Source of the DNA: Rugamonas rivuli
GTDB taxonomy: Bacteria; Pseudomonadota; Gammaproteobacteria; Burkholderiales; Burkholderiaceae_D
Direction: 5' to 3'
Assembly: GCF_009380165.1 (NCBI RefSeq)
Contig: NZ_WHUF01000012.1
Span: 88,504-152,503, forward strand
Length of the DNA: 64,000 nucleotides
Part shown: piece after piece, positions 16,026-24,568 of the stretch
Numbering within the stretch: the stretch's first letter is position 1
How the letters are laid out: each line of letters starts with the position of its first letter
Program-made: the position numbers and the translations under genes
Notes under the pieces: model-generated
Databases searched by the model: none
What the model was told of the DNA's origin: nothing
Seen by the model: the letters and a program-made list of their open reading frames with translations, nothing else

Positions 16026-17180
16026 TCAGTTCTTGGCCGGGTCGTAGGACAGCACGACTTTGTAGCCTTCCGGCGCGATCGACGTGTCGAAGGGGTAGGT
16101 GGCAAAGTTCTGCTGGTCGACCAGTCCGAGCTTGATCAGGATGGTGTGCGGCAGCTCCTTGCCGCGCCCTTCGAGCAGATTGACGGCGGCGTTGATCGCC
16201 ACCCGCGCCTGGCTCACGCCCTTGGTGTCGGCGGCGGCGTAGATGTCGCCGCTGCGTATCATGCGGGCGATCTCGTCGGTCAGGTCGTAGGCGACTACGC
16301 GCAGCTTGCGGTTCAAGCCGGCGTCCTTCACCGGCTGCACCGCCGCCGGTGCGCAGCCGGTGCAACCGATCAGGTAATCGAGCTTGGCGCCGTGCTTGGC
16401 CAGCATCTGCGTGGCCAGTTGCGTTTGCACCTTGCGGTCGCTGTCGCCGTAGCGGATGTCGATGATGTTGACCGCGATCTGCGCTTCCTGGGCGGCGATG
16501 CGCGTGCCGTCCACTTCTCCCTTGACCCATCCCGCGCCCATGGGGCCGGGCAGCAGCGCGATGTTGATCGACTTCAGGCCGCGCTGCTGGGCGTCGCGCA
16601 CCACCCAGCGGGTCGCTTCCGTGCCCATGCTGCGCAGCGAGGTCGTCACCTTGATGGCCAGGTCGTCGCTGCGGCTGTCGTTGGCCAGTTCGAACACCGG
16701 TATGCCGGCGGCGCGCGCCTTGGCGATGGAGGCGTTATTGGCCGTCATGCCGATCGGCGAGATGACGATGGCGTCATATTTGGCGGCGATGGCGGCGTCC
16801 ATCTGCCGCAGCTGGCCTTTCAGGTCGTCGTAGCCGGTGGCCGGCAGGATGTCGGCGGCCACGCCCAGCCGGCGCGCTTCGCTGATCACGCCATAGCTGC
16901 AGCCGGCCCAGTATGGGTCTTTCAGATGCGGGAACAGGAAGGCGATCCGCCAGTGTTTGCCGGCCTTGGCGGCCATCGCATAGGTGCCCGGCACCACGCG
17001 GCCGCTGGCCAACGCGTCGTCGGCCGAACCCTTGGCTTGCAGCGGACGAAAAATCGAGTCCACCGGCACCGGTGCGAACTTGACCGTGGGCGCGGGCGCA
17101 GGTGGTGTGGCAAGCGCCGGCCAGATGCTCAGGCCGAGCGCGCCGATGCAGGTGAAGTTTCGTAAACGGCGGGTGAGCAT
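16026..17180 (-). CDS. TorT-like periplasmic binding protein
   Basis: About 384 residues from MLTRRLRNFT; an in-frame ATG six codons upstream is also possible. A signal peptide ends near WPALA. The body is a sugar-binding-type (peripla_BP) fold: KHWRIAFLFPHLKDPYWAGC, YDAIVISPIGMTANNASI, LIGCTGCAPAAVQPV and YAAADTKGVSQARVA. It resembles TorT, the periplasmic partner of the TorS kinase. No torS, torR or TMAO reductase gene is nearby, so ligand and partner are unknown. Its stop abuts the end of the indolepyruvate oxidoreductase gene. Confidence 0.8.
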   Translation of the reverse strand: MLTRRLRNFTCIGALGLSIWPALATPPAPAPTVKFAPVPVDSIFRPLQAKGSADDALASGRVVPGTYAMAAKAGKHWRIAFLFPHLKDPYWAGCSYGVISEARRLGVAADILPATGYDDLKGQLRQMDAAIAAKYDAIVISPIGMTANNASIAKARAAGIPVFELANDSRSDDLAIKVTTSLRSMGTEATRWVVRDAQQRGLKSINIALLPGPMGAGWVKGEVDGTRIAAQEAQIAVNIIDIRYGDSDRKVQTQLATQMLAKHGAKLDYLIGCTGCAPAAVQPVKDAGLNRKLRVVAYDLTDEIARMIRSGDIYAAADTKGVSQARVAINAAVNLLEGRGKELPHTILIKLGLVDQQNFATYPFDTSIAPEGYKVVLSYDPAKN

Positions 17181-17350
17181 GCAGTGGTTTTCTTCCATAT
17201 CGGCGGACAGGACTTGTTTAGTACAATTCTAACCGCATCGGCAGGCCGCCGGGCAAGCTGACAATTGTCATGTCAAAGTTGTGGCATTTGCTTCTGGCCG
17301 CATCGTCCTCATGGCGGCACACTGACACCATACCAACCTTGGAGAGTTCC

Positions 17351-19162
17351 ATGAAACCTGTATTGTCGAAAGTGTTGTTTGTTTGTGGCCTGGGCCTGAC
17401 CATTCCCGCGCTGGCCGATACCTGGCTGATACGCGACGCCCGCGTGTTCGACGGTGAGCAGCTGCACGCAAAGCGCTCGGTGCTGGTCAAGGGCGACAAG
17501 ATCGTCGATGCAGATTTCCGTGGCCGCGCTCCGGCCGGTGCGCGCGTCGTCGAAGGCGCCGGCCGCACGCTGATGCCGGGCCTGATCGACGCCCACGTCC
17601 ACGCCTACCGCTACCTCGACCTGCCGCTGATGTTCGGCGTGACCACGCAGATCGATATGTTCACCTCCGTCGGCACCATGCAGCAGCTGAACCAGAAGAT
17701 GCGCAGCAACGACAATCATGGCGAGGCCGACGTGTACTCCTCCGGCACCCTGATCACCGCGCCGGGCGGCCACGGCACCGAATACGGCATGGCGATTCCC
17801 ACGCTGACGCGCCCTGAGGACGCCAAGGACTTCGTCGATGCCCGCATCGCCGAGGGCTCCAACTTCATCAAGATCGTGATGGAAGAGGGCTCGCCCGCCC
17901 ATCCGATGAAAACGCTGGACCTGCCGACCGTGAAAGCGGTGATAGCCGCCGCCCATGCGCGCGGCAAGCTGGCGGTGGTTCACATCAGCAGCCTGGCCAG
18001 CGCCAGCGCCGCGCTGGACGCCGGCGCCGACGGCCTGGCCCACCTGTTCAACGGCGCCCGCTTGAGCGACCAGGAACTGGCTGCCTTCGTCAAACTGGCG
18101 CAGCAGAAGCGCGCCTTCATCGTGCCGACCATGAGCGTGTTGGAGAGCATTGCCGGCCTGCGCGAGGAGGACGTGCTGGGCGACGCCGGCCTGGCCGGCC
18201 TGCTGAACAAGGAACAGACGGCGCCGCTCAAAGTCACCTATGGCAAGCAGGCCAATGCTGCGCTGATGGCGGCGCCCAAGCAGGTCGTGGCGGCGCTCAA
18301 CCAGGCGCGCGTGCCGCTGCTGGCCGGCACCGACGCCGGCAACTCCGGCACCCAGTATGGCGTCAGCCTGCTGCACGAACTGAACTCGCTGGTGCAGGCC
18401 GGCCTGACGCCGCCGCAGGCGCTGGCTTCCGCCACGTCGGCGCCGGCGCGCGCCTTCAAGCTGGCCGACCGTGGCCGCATCGCCAAGGGCTACAAGGCCA
18501 ACCTGCTGCTGGTGCAGGGCGACGCCGGCAGCGATATCGGCGCGCTGCACAATATCGTCGAAGTGTGGAAGGACGGCGACGCCGTCAGCCCGCTGCGCAA
18601 GGCGCAGCAGGAGAGCGTGGCGGCCGAGCTGGCGCCGCGCACGCAGCAGCCGTTGGCGCTGCCGGCCGATGGCCGCATCAGCCAATTCTCGGCCGACAAG
18701 CTGGCCAGCCCGTTCGGCCTGGGTTGGGGACCGTCCGTCGACAAGTTCATGGGCGGCCAGTCCAGCGTTGAGTTGAAGGTGCAGGACGCCGGCGCGGACG
18801 GCCAGCGTCCGCTGGCGGTGAGCGCGAAAGTGGCGGCCGGTTTTGCCTATCCATGGGCGGGGCTGGCCTTCATGCCGGGCGCGCAGCCCATGCAGCCGGC
18901 CGACCTGCGCGGCGCCAAGGTGCTGCGCTTCCGCGTCAAGGGCGATGGCCGCCGCTACAACGTCGCCGTGATGTCGACCGGCGTGTCGATCCCGGTCAAC
19001 CAGTCGTTCCAGGCTTCGGAGCAGTGGCAGGAAGTGGTGCTGCCGTTCGACGGCTTCAAGGGCATCGACTTCGGCGCCGTCACCATGATCGCCTTTAACG
19101 CCGGGCCGGAACTGGGCGAGTACAGCTTCCAGATCGCCGACGTGCGTCTGGTGAACCAATAA
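17351..19162 (+). CDS. Secreted amidohydrolase with C-terminal CIA30 domain
   Basis: 603 residues. GGAGAG precedes the ATG, and the signal peptide ends at PALA-DTW. Residues 30-420 are a metal-dependent amidohydrolase: LMPGLIDAHVHAYRY (HxH), KIVMEEG (metal Lys), VVHISS, GLAHLF and LAGTDAGN (catalytic Asp). Residues 445-603 match a CIA30/CBM11-like beta-sandwich (WGPSVDKFMGGQSS, VLRFRVKGDGRRYNVAVMST, YSFQIADVRLVNQ). Imidazolonepropionase- or prolidase-like hydrolases with this tail occur in Gram-negative bacteria; the substrate is unknown. The kinase gene follows after 10 nt, suggesting co-transcription. Confidence 0.88.
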   Translation: MKPVLSKVLFVCGLGLTIPALADTWLIRDARVFDGEQLHAKRSVLVKGDKIVDADFRGRAPAGARVVEGAGRTLMPGLIDAHVHAYRYLDLPLMFGVTTQIDMFTSVGTMQQLNQKMRSNDNHGEADVYSSGTLITAPGGHGTEYGMAIPTLTRPEDAKDFVDARIAEGSNFIKIVMEEGSPAHPMKTLDLPTVKAVIAAAHARGKLAVVHISSLASASAALDAGADGLAHLFNGARLSDQELAAFVKLAQQKRAFIVPTMSVLESIAGLREEDVLGDAGLAGLLNKEQTAPLKVTYGKQANAALMAAPKQVVAALNQARVPLLAGTDAGNSGTQYGVSLLHELNSLVQAGLTPPQALASATSAPARAFKLADRGRIAKGYKANLLLVQGDAGSDIGALHNIVEVWKDGDAVSPLRKAQQESVAAELAPRTQQPLALPADGRISQFSADKLASPFGLGWGPSVDKFMGGQSSVELKVQDAGADGQRPLAVSAKVAAGFAYPWAGLAFMPGAQPMQPADLRGAKVLRFRVKGDGRRYNVAVMSTGVSIPVNQSFQASEQWQEVVLPFDGFKGIDFGAVTMIAFNAGPELGEYSFQIADVRLVNQ

Positions 19163-19172
19163 GCGCGGCGGG

Positions 19173-20294
19173 ATGAACGTGGGTATTCAACACAGCCTGG
19201 CGGCCGCGCTGCGCGGTCCGTGGGTGCCGCCGGTGATGGGCAAGGCGCCGTATATGTGGACGCTGTCGCTGTTGTTCATGCTGTGGAAGTATGCCTACGT
19301 TCGTCCTGGCGCGTTGGAGCTGGCCTTGCTGGTGCTGACGTTGCTGGTGTTCTTCCCGGTCTACTTCAGCAGCTTCTGGTACTGCAATCTGAAGGCCATG
19401 CCGCAGCTGCTGTTCGTGCTGATGCTGGGCATGCTGTGGGCGCCCTACAATCCGGGCGCCAGCAATTTCTTCATCTTTGCCGCCGGCATGTGCGCGCGCA
19501 TTGAGCGGCGGCGCTATGCCTATCTTGGCATCACGCTGGTCCTGCTGTGCGCCTGCCTGATTACGCCGTACGTGAGCCTGAAGATCAATTTCCTGGTGCC
19601 GGTGCTGATCGTCGGTGCGCCGGTCGGCGTGGCCGCGATAGTCGAAGAAAGCCTGCGGCGCTCGCGGGTGCAGCTCATGCACAAGCAGGAGGAGGTGGCC
19701 CACATCGCCCGCATCGCCGAGCGGGAACGCATCTCGCGCGACCTGCACGACCTGCTGGGCCATACGCTGTCGATGATTACGCTGAAGGCCGAACTGGCGG
19801 GCAAGCTGCTGGAGCGCGACCCGCAAGCCTGCCGCAACGAGATCCGCGATATCGAGCACACCGCGCGCCAGGCCTTGAGCGAGGTGCGTTCGGCGGTGAC
19901 GGGCATACGCCAGACCGGCTTCTCGCACGAACTGGCGACGGCGCGCGCCAGCCTGGCGGCGGCCAGCGTCGGCCTCACCGAGGACGTGGCGCCGTGCGCC
20001 TTGCCGGCCACACTGGAGAGCGTGCTGTCGCTGGCGCTGCGCGAGGCGGTGACGAACATCCTGCGCCACGCCGGCGCCAGCCACTGCGAGGTGCGGATGA
20101 CGCTGGAGTCGGGTATGGTGGTGCTGCGGGTGCGCGACAACGGCCGCGCGCTGCCGGACGGCGGCGCCATCGAGCATGGCAACGGCTTGCGCGGCATGCG
20201 CGAGCGCGTGGCGGCGCTGGGCGGCCGCCTGGCGCTGCGGGTGGACCGCGGCGTGGCGCTGGAATTGAGTTTGCCCATGGGAGGGGCTGCATGA
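19173..20294 (+). CDS. DesK-type sensor histidine kinase
   Basis: 373 residues. The N-terminal 165 residues contain four to five membrane helices (WTLSLLFMLWKYAYV, LELALLVLTLLVFFPVYF, YLGITLVLLCACLI, FLVPVLIVGAPVGVA). A short coiled coil then leads to a HisKA_3 domain with phospho-acceptor His in RISRDLHDLLGHTL. The C-terminal HATPase has NILRHAGAS, DNGRALPDGG and GNGLRGMRERV. It belongs to the NarL/DesK class that senses membrane state or small signals. Its stop overlaps the response regulator start by 4 nt. Confidence 0.9.
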   Translation: MNVGIQHSLAAALRGPWVPPVMGKAPYMWTLSLLFMLWKYAYVRPGALELALLVLTLLVFFPVYFSSFWYCNLKAMPQLLFVLMLGMLWAPYNPGASNFFIFAAGMCARIERRRYAYLGITLVLLCACLITPYVSLKINFLVPVLIVGAPVGVAAIVEESLRRSRVQLMHKQEEVAHIARIAERERISRDLHDLLGHTLSMITLKAELAGKLLERDPQACRNEIRDIEHTARQALSEVRSAVTGIRQTGFSHELATARASLAAASVGLTEDVAPCALPATLESVLSLALREAVTNILRHAGASHCEVRMTLESGMVVLRVRDNGRALPDGGAIEHGNGLRGMRERVAALGGRLALRVDRGVALELSLPMGGAA

Positions 20295-20902
20295 CGATGA
20301 TTAGTGTGGTGATCGCCGAAGACCAGGCGCTGGTGCTGGGCGCGCTGGCGGCGCTGCTCGGGCTGGAGGGCGATCTGGATGTGGTGGGGCGTGCCTCGAA
20401 CGGCCAGGAGGCGCTGGCGCTGTGCCGCGCGCTGCGGCCGGACATCCTGCTGACCGATATCGAGATGCCGCTGATGACGGGGCTGGAGCTGGCCGCCGCG
20501 CTGGCCGGGGAAAGCCTGCCGACGCGGGTGATGATCGTCACCACCTTCGCCCGCAGCGGCTATCTGCGGCGGGCGCTGGGCGCGGGCGTGCGCGGCTACC
20601 TGCTCAAGGATGCGCCGGCCGAGACGCTGGCGGCGGCCATCCGCACCGTGCACGCGGGCGGCCGCGCCATCGCGCCGGAACTGGCGCTGGAGAGCTGGAG
20701 CGGCCGGGAAGACCCGCTCAACGAGCGCGAACGCCAGGTGCTGCGCCTGGCCGGGGAGGGCAGGAGCAGCGGCGAGATCGCCCGCCAGATCCACCTGTCC
20801 GAGGGCACGGTGCGCAACTACCTGTCGGAGGCGATCAGCAAGCTCGATGCCGGCAACCGGGTCGAAGCCTTCCGCCTCGCGCGCGACGCCGGCTGGCTTT
20901 AG
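20291..20902 (+). CDS. DesR/NarL-type response regulator
   Basis: 203 residues, starting inside the kinase stop codon (ATGA). Receiver domain 3-120 with the acidic pair AEDQ, phospho-acceptor Asp in LLTDIEMPLM, Thr in VTTFAR and Lys in LLKDAP. LuxR-type helix-turn-helix 140-200 (LNERERQVLRLAGEGRSSGE, HLSEGTVRNYLSEAISKL). Partner of the preceding kinase. The length and the RNYLSEAISKL motif match DesR regulators, which control desaturase or membrane-lipid genes. Its stop overlaps the stop of the convergent VirK-like gene. Confidence 0.92.
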   Translation: MTMISVVIAEDQALVLGALAALLGLEGDLDVVGRASNGQEALALCRALRPDILLTDIEMPLMTGLELAAALAGESLPTRVMIVTTFARSGYLRRALGAGVRGYLLKDAPAETLAAAIRTVHAGGRAIAPELALESWSGREDPLNERERQVLRLAGEGRSSGEIARQIHLSEGTVRNYLSEAISKLDAGNRVEAFRLARDAGWL

Positions 20903-21915
20903 GCCGTGGTTTCGGCCGGGATTGGGGCCTCGGTTTGCGGAGCAGCCGCGCCGCCGTTCAGCAGGTCGCGGTTCAGGTTTTCTTCGATGGCGTCGACGAT
21001 GCCTTTGCGGAAGCGTCGCTTGGCCAGCGTGCGCGAGCGGTGTTTCTGCTGCACCAGCTCGATGCTTTTCTCCGGCAGGCTGGAATCGAGGTAGAAAGCG
21101 TTTTTATCCGTTTCGTGCGCGCCTATGCTGGTCCAGAAAGTATCGTAGTCAAAATAGATACTTGATTCGTAATCAGCATTATTCTTCGATAATTGCTCTT
21201 TATTCGATACGCCGACTATCGTATCGGCATGGAATATCCGGGCCAGCGCTTCAATCGCGCATAACAGCATGCGCGGCGGCGCCACATCGTGCAAGGCCTT
21301 GGTGGCGGCCCGCATGGTTTCGTGGGTGCCTTTCATGCCCTGTATCTTGCCGACGAATATAGCCCGGTCCGAGCTGGAGGCGTTCCAGCAATTGCGCGCC
21401 AATTCGCCCGGCACGATGGTGGCGCACATCACGTACAGGGTCTGGTCGTCCGCTTCGAACAGCAGCAGCAAATCGCCCTCGTGGTCGACCACGCGGTACG
21501 GGCGGTGCAGATTGCGGGGAAACGCCATTCTTATCCGGTAATGCTGCTCGCCGACCACGGATTCCCAAATCACGGGAAACTCATCGAACAGCCGGGTAAA
21601 GAAATTATCCGAAATCTTTCTTTCCAAGCAAATATAATGATATTGCAGAATTTCCAGCGCATCCTTGACCTTCAGGGATTGCGATAAATAATTCCCTCTT
21701 AAATACTTGTATTTGATTTTGGGATGTTTTTGGATCAGGGAGGCGAATCTCTCGGTATTCAAGGCGGCCAAGAGTTTGCGATGGCTGCGGAAATGCAGCG
21801 CCAAAGGAAGCGCCCGCTGCAAGACCAGCAGTTTTGCCCTTTGCATCAGATTAACCGTCGAGCGTACAGCTGAAATATTTTGGACTGTTACCATTTTATT
21901 TTCACGTTTATGCAT
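20899..21915 (-). CDS. VirK/YbjX (DUF535) family protein
   Basis: About 338 residues from MHKRENK; the exact start is uncertain because no Shine-Dalgarno sequence is obvious and ATGs exist at 21894 and 21933. The DUF535 pattern is clear: LRGNYLSQSLKVKDALEILQ then HY, YRIRMAFPRN, EGDLLLLFEADDQTLYVMCA, FVGKIQGMKG, RAATKALHDVAPPRMLLCAI and YESSIYFDYDTFW. E. coli YbjX and Shigella VirK are linked to antimicrobial-peptide resistance and virulence-factor export, with no defined activity. The upstream region is AT-rich and divergent from the RNase T2 gene. Confidence 0.88.
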   Translation of the reverse strand: MHKRENKMVTVQNISAVRSTVNLMQRAKLLVLQRALPLALHFRSHRKLLAALNTERFASLIQKHPKIKYKYLRGNYLSQSLKVKDALEILQYHYICLERKISDNFFTRLFDEFPVIWESVVGEQHYRIRMAFPRNLHRPYRVVDHEGDLLLLFEADDQTLYVMCATIVPGELARNCWNASSSDRAIFVGKIQGMKGTHETMRAATKALHDVAPPRMLLCAIEALARIFHADTIVGVSNKEQLSKNNADYESSIYFDYDTFWTSIGAHETDKNAFYLDSSLPEKSIELVQQKHRSRTLAKRRFRKGIVDAIEENLNRDLLNGGAAAPQTEAPIPAETTA

Positions 21916-22138
21916 TCGGAGCGCAGGTGTCATCTTCTTGTAACACTCTGAATCGCTTTGTATCTGATTGTATCCAGCCCTGCATTTCATATCATTACAG
22001 ATTGGTAATAGTATTTTCTTTTAGTTATGGTAGATATTATTTAGTCAACTAAATGTGAAATTTGGAAATATTAAGTTTCATGAAATTGGAGGCGCCTCCG
22101 GTAAAATGGACACCTTTCCGACCAATCCTGGAGCCGCC

Positions 22139-23113
22139 ATGTCCCGCCTACTCTCCGCAGCGATATTTCTTACTTTCTTTGCAATAGCCGGCCAGGCGAG
22201 CGAATCGGCCAGCGGCAAGTTCACCGCCACCGCCAGTTGCGAGGCCTACTCCTCGTTCGCCAAGCAGAGCAATCCGGGCGATGCGCGGGTGGTCGCGGGC
22301 ACGGCCTACACGGTGCGCGAAATTAACAAGGTCGATTACGACTGGCTGCGGGTCGAGGTGCCGGGCGCCGAACCGAAGCTGCGCTGGGTGCAGCGCAGCT
22401 GCGGCACGCCGGCGCTGGCCGACCAGCCGCCCAAGGGGCCGTCGGGCGGCGGCGACAGCTGCAGCCTCCCCAATCAGCAGGACAGCTACGTGCTGGCCAT
22501 CACCTGGCAGCCGGGCTTCTGCGAGCATGTGCAGTACAAGGGCAAGAAGCCGGAGTGCGACGCCATGAACAGCGGGGCGCTGGCGGCGAAGACGCTCAGC
22601 CTGCACGGCCTGTGGCCGAACAAGAAGGAGTGCGGCACGCACTACGGCAGCTGCGACGGCCAGCAGTTCGCGCTGAGCAAGGAAACCATAGACCAGATCG
22701 CGCCGTGGATGCCCAACTTCTATTTCGAGCGCACGTTCGGCGCCTACGAGTGGAACAAGCACGGCAAATGCCAGGCGCTGCCGCCGGACGCGTATTTCAT
22801 CAAGGCCGTGTCGGCGGTGCGGGTGGTGAATGATTCGGAGGTGGGCAAGATCGTGCTGGGCAGCGTGGGCAAGAGCTTCCGTGTCGGCGACTTCTTCGAC
22901 CGGGTCAAGACGCGCTACGGCGAGCAGGTGGCGGCGCGCATCACGCTGGTGTGTTCCGAACGCAAGTACCTGCAGGAGATCCGGGTGGCGCTGCCGCTGG
23001 ACTTCAGCACCGAGCGCGAGCTGCCGCAGCTGGTGGGCAGCGCCGGGCAGGCGGCGCCGCGCGAGATTGGCTGCGACGACGAGGTCTACGTCGAGGCGGC
23101 CGGCAAGAACTAG
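22139..23113 (+). CDS. Secreted ribonuclease T2 family protein
   Basis: 324 residues; GGAG precedes the ATG, signal peptide MSRLLSAAIFLTFFAIAGQA. An SH3-like N-terminal part (residues 30-100) precedes the T2 domain. Both catalytic blocks are intact: LHGLWP with His156, and EWNKHGKC with Glu204 and His208. Six or more Cys suggest disulfides in the periplasm or outside the cell. RNase I-type enzymes cut RNA non-specifically for scavenging. Monocistronic by appearance. Confidence 0.93.
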   Translation: MSRLLSAAIFLTFFAIAGQASESASGKFTATASCEAYSSFAKQSNPGDARVVAGTAYTVREINKVDYDWLRVEVPGAEPKLRWVQRSCGTPALADQPPKGPSGGGDSCSLPNQQDSYVLAITWQPGFCEHVQYKGKKPECDAMNSGALAAKTLSLHGLWPNKKECGTHYGSCDGQQFALSKETIDQIAPWMPNFYFERTFGAYEWNKHGKCQALPPDAYFIKAVSAVRVVNDSEVGKIVLGSVGKSFRVGDFFDRVKTRYGEQVAARITLVCSERKYLQEIRVALPLDFSTERELPQLVGSAGQAAPREIGCDDEVYVEAAGKN

Positions 23114-23115
23114 AA

Positions 23116-23409
23116 CTAGACGGGGTTCTGCACTTCCTTCAAACCGCTCCAGGAGATCGTCGTCGCTTCGGTCGCCAGCACCGAGGCGCCGGGCTGGATG
23201 GTTTCGGCCAGGCTGTGGATGGCGTCGCGCACTTCGTTGATGGTTTCCTTGCCGTTGTAGGTGAAGGTGCCGGGCGGCAGGTAGTAGGCGCGGCCATCGT
23301 CGGCCTTGATGCCGGCGGCGATGTTGTACTTCGACAGTTCGATGCTCAGGCGCTCGATCGAGTCTGGCTTAGCGTCGGTAAAGGATACATAGATGATGTA
23401 GTTGATCAT
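23116..23409 (-). CDS. Small conserved protein of unknown function
   Basis: 97 residues, MINYIIYVSFTDAKPDSIER LSIEL..., with an alpha-beta pattern (YNIAAGIKADDGRAYYLPPG, SVLATEATTISWSGLK) resembling the ferredoxin-like fold of Cas2/SinR-type small proteins; this is a structural guess. No signal peptide. Convergent with the RNase T2 gene (2 bp apart). A strong hairpin lies about 90 bp upstream of its start. Confidence 0.6.
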   Translation of the reverse strand: MINYIIYVSFTDAKPDSIERLSIELSKYNIAAGIKADDGRAYYLPPGTFTYNGKETINEVRDAIHSLAETIQPGASVLATEATTISWSGLKEVQNPV

Positions 23410-23496
23410 GGTAACGCCTTTATTGAGGAAGCTGAATCATGCGCCAAGCTTTATGCAAATGCAACCATCCGTCAGGCCCGCACCACAGACGAAGAA

Positions 23497-23528
23497 AGCC
23501 CCGAGCAGGTGGTAAACCTGTCGGGGCT
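23497..23528. other. Strong hairpin in the leader of the small gene
   Basis: AGCCCCGA and CAGGT pair with ACCTG and TCGGGGCT around a GGTAA loop. On the minus strand a TTTCTT tract follows, so it could end or attenuate a minus-strand transcript 90 bp before the gene at 23409, or end a small RNA. The 300-bp gap 23410-23708 holds nothing else recognisable. Confidence 0.5.
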
Positions 23529-23708
23529 CGGTGTCAATTAGCGGAGAAAGCAAGTTGACTAGGAAATATCTTAATGAATGTTTCTTAAGATTGCCTTAGT
23601 AGCCATGCGGCGCCGGGCTTGGGCCGGGCGCCCCGGATGGTGTAGCATGCTGGACGGCGAAGCGGCCGGGCGCACAGGCGCCGGCCCGCCGGTAATTCGA
23701 GGATAACT

Positions 23709-24536
23709 ATGCAAATTAAAATTAACGACGTGTTGCGCAGCTACATCGAGCCGCTGACCGAGGCCGAATACACGGCGTTGGAGCGCAGCATCCTGGTGGA
23801 AGGCTGCCGCGACGCGCTGGTGCTGTGGGAAGATGTGCTGGTCGACGGCCACAACCGCTATCAGATCTGCCAGCAGCACGGGGTGCCGTTCAAGGTCACG
23901 GAGAACACCAGTTTCCGCAACCTGGACGACGTCAAGCTGTGGATGATCGATAACAATCTGGGCCGCCGCAGCATTTCCGACTTCCAGCGCGGCGTGCTGG
24001 CGTTGCGCAAGAAGGAAATCGTCGCCGCCCGCGTGGCCGAGCTGGCCGCACAGGCCGCCGCCGAGGATGCCGCCATCGCGCCGCCCGAAGGCGAGGCGCC
24101 CAAGGCCAAGCCGGCCGCCATGCCGCTGACCTCGCGCGAGGACATCGCCCGCGCCGCGCGCCTGAGCAGCGCCACCATCAGCCAGATCGAAAAGATCCAG
24201 AAGACGGCGACGCCGGAACTGGTGGAGGCGGTACGCTCGGGGACGATCTCGATCAACGCCGCCGCCACCGTGGCCTCGCTGCCGGAAGCCGACCAGGTGG
24301 CCGCGGTCGCCGGCGGCAAGAAGGAGCTGCAGAAGGCCGCCAAGGAAGTGCGCGAGCTGCGCGCCGCCTCGCGTCCGGCCAAGGAAGCCAAGGAGGGCGG
24401 CGGCGACTACCGTCCGATGACCGAGGTGGACGAGCTGCGGGCGGAAAACGCTTCGCTCAAGGAAAAGAACGCCGCGCTGCGGTCGGAAATCACCGCGCTG
24501 CAACTGCGCATCTCGGAGCTGGTCGACGCCAGCTAA
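23709..24536 (+). CDS. ParB-like N-terminal domain protein, orphan
   Basis: 275 residues, AGGA before the ATG. Residues 1-90 are a ParB/Srx-like domain (YIEPLTEAEYTALERSILVE then GCRDALVLWEDVLVDGHNR). A basic/helical middle includes a helix-turn-helix-like KorB region (TSREDIARAARLSSATISQI). The C-terminus is a coiled coil (VDELRAENASLKEKNAALRS EITALQL). No parA and no parS-like repeats are nearby, so a chromosomal regulator or nucleoid protein is more likely than a partition protein. The acylase gene follows after 32 bp. Confidence 0.82.
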   Translation: MQIKINDVLRSYIEPLTEAEYTALERSILVEGCRDALVLWEDVLVDGHNRYQICQQHGVPFKVTENTSFRNLDDVKLWMIDNNLGRRSISDFQRGVLALRKKEIVAARVAELAAQAAAEDAAIAPPEGEAPKAKPAAMPLTSREDIARAARLSSATISQIEKIQKTATPELVEAVRSGTISINAAATVASLPEADQVAAVAGGKKELQKAAKEVRELRAASRPAKEAKEGGGDYRPMTEVDELRAENASLKEKNAALRSEITALQLRISELVDAS

Positions 24537-24568
24537 GCTGTTCACCCCTCACTGTACGGAGTCTGCCG

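Noticed and set aside
20291..20902. Longer reading frame joining kinase and response regulator region from 19547
   Set aside because: The upstream part is out of frame with the kinase and low-complexity; the ATGA overlap gives a normal 203-aa regulator.
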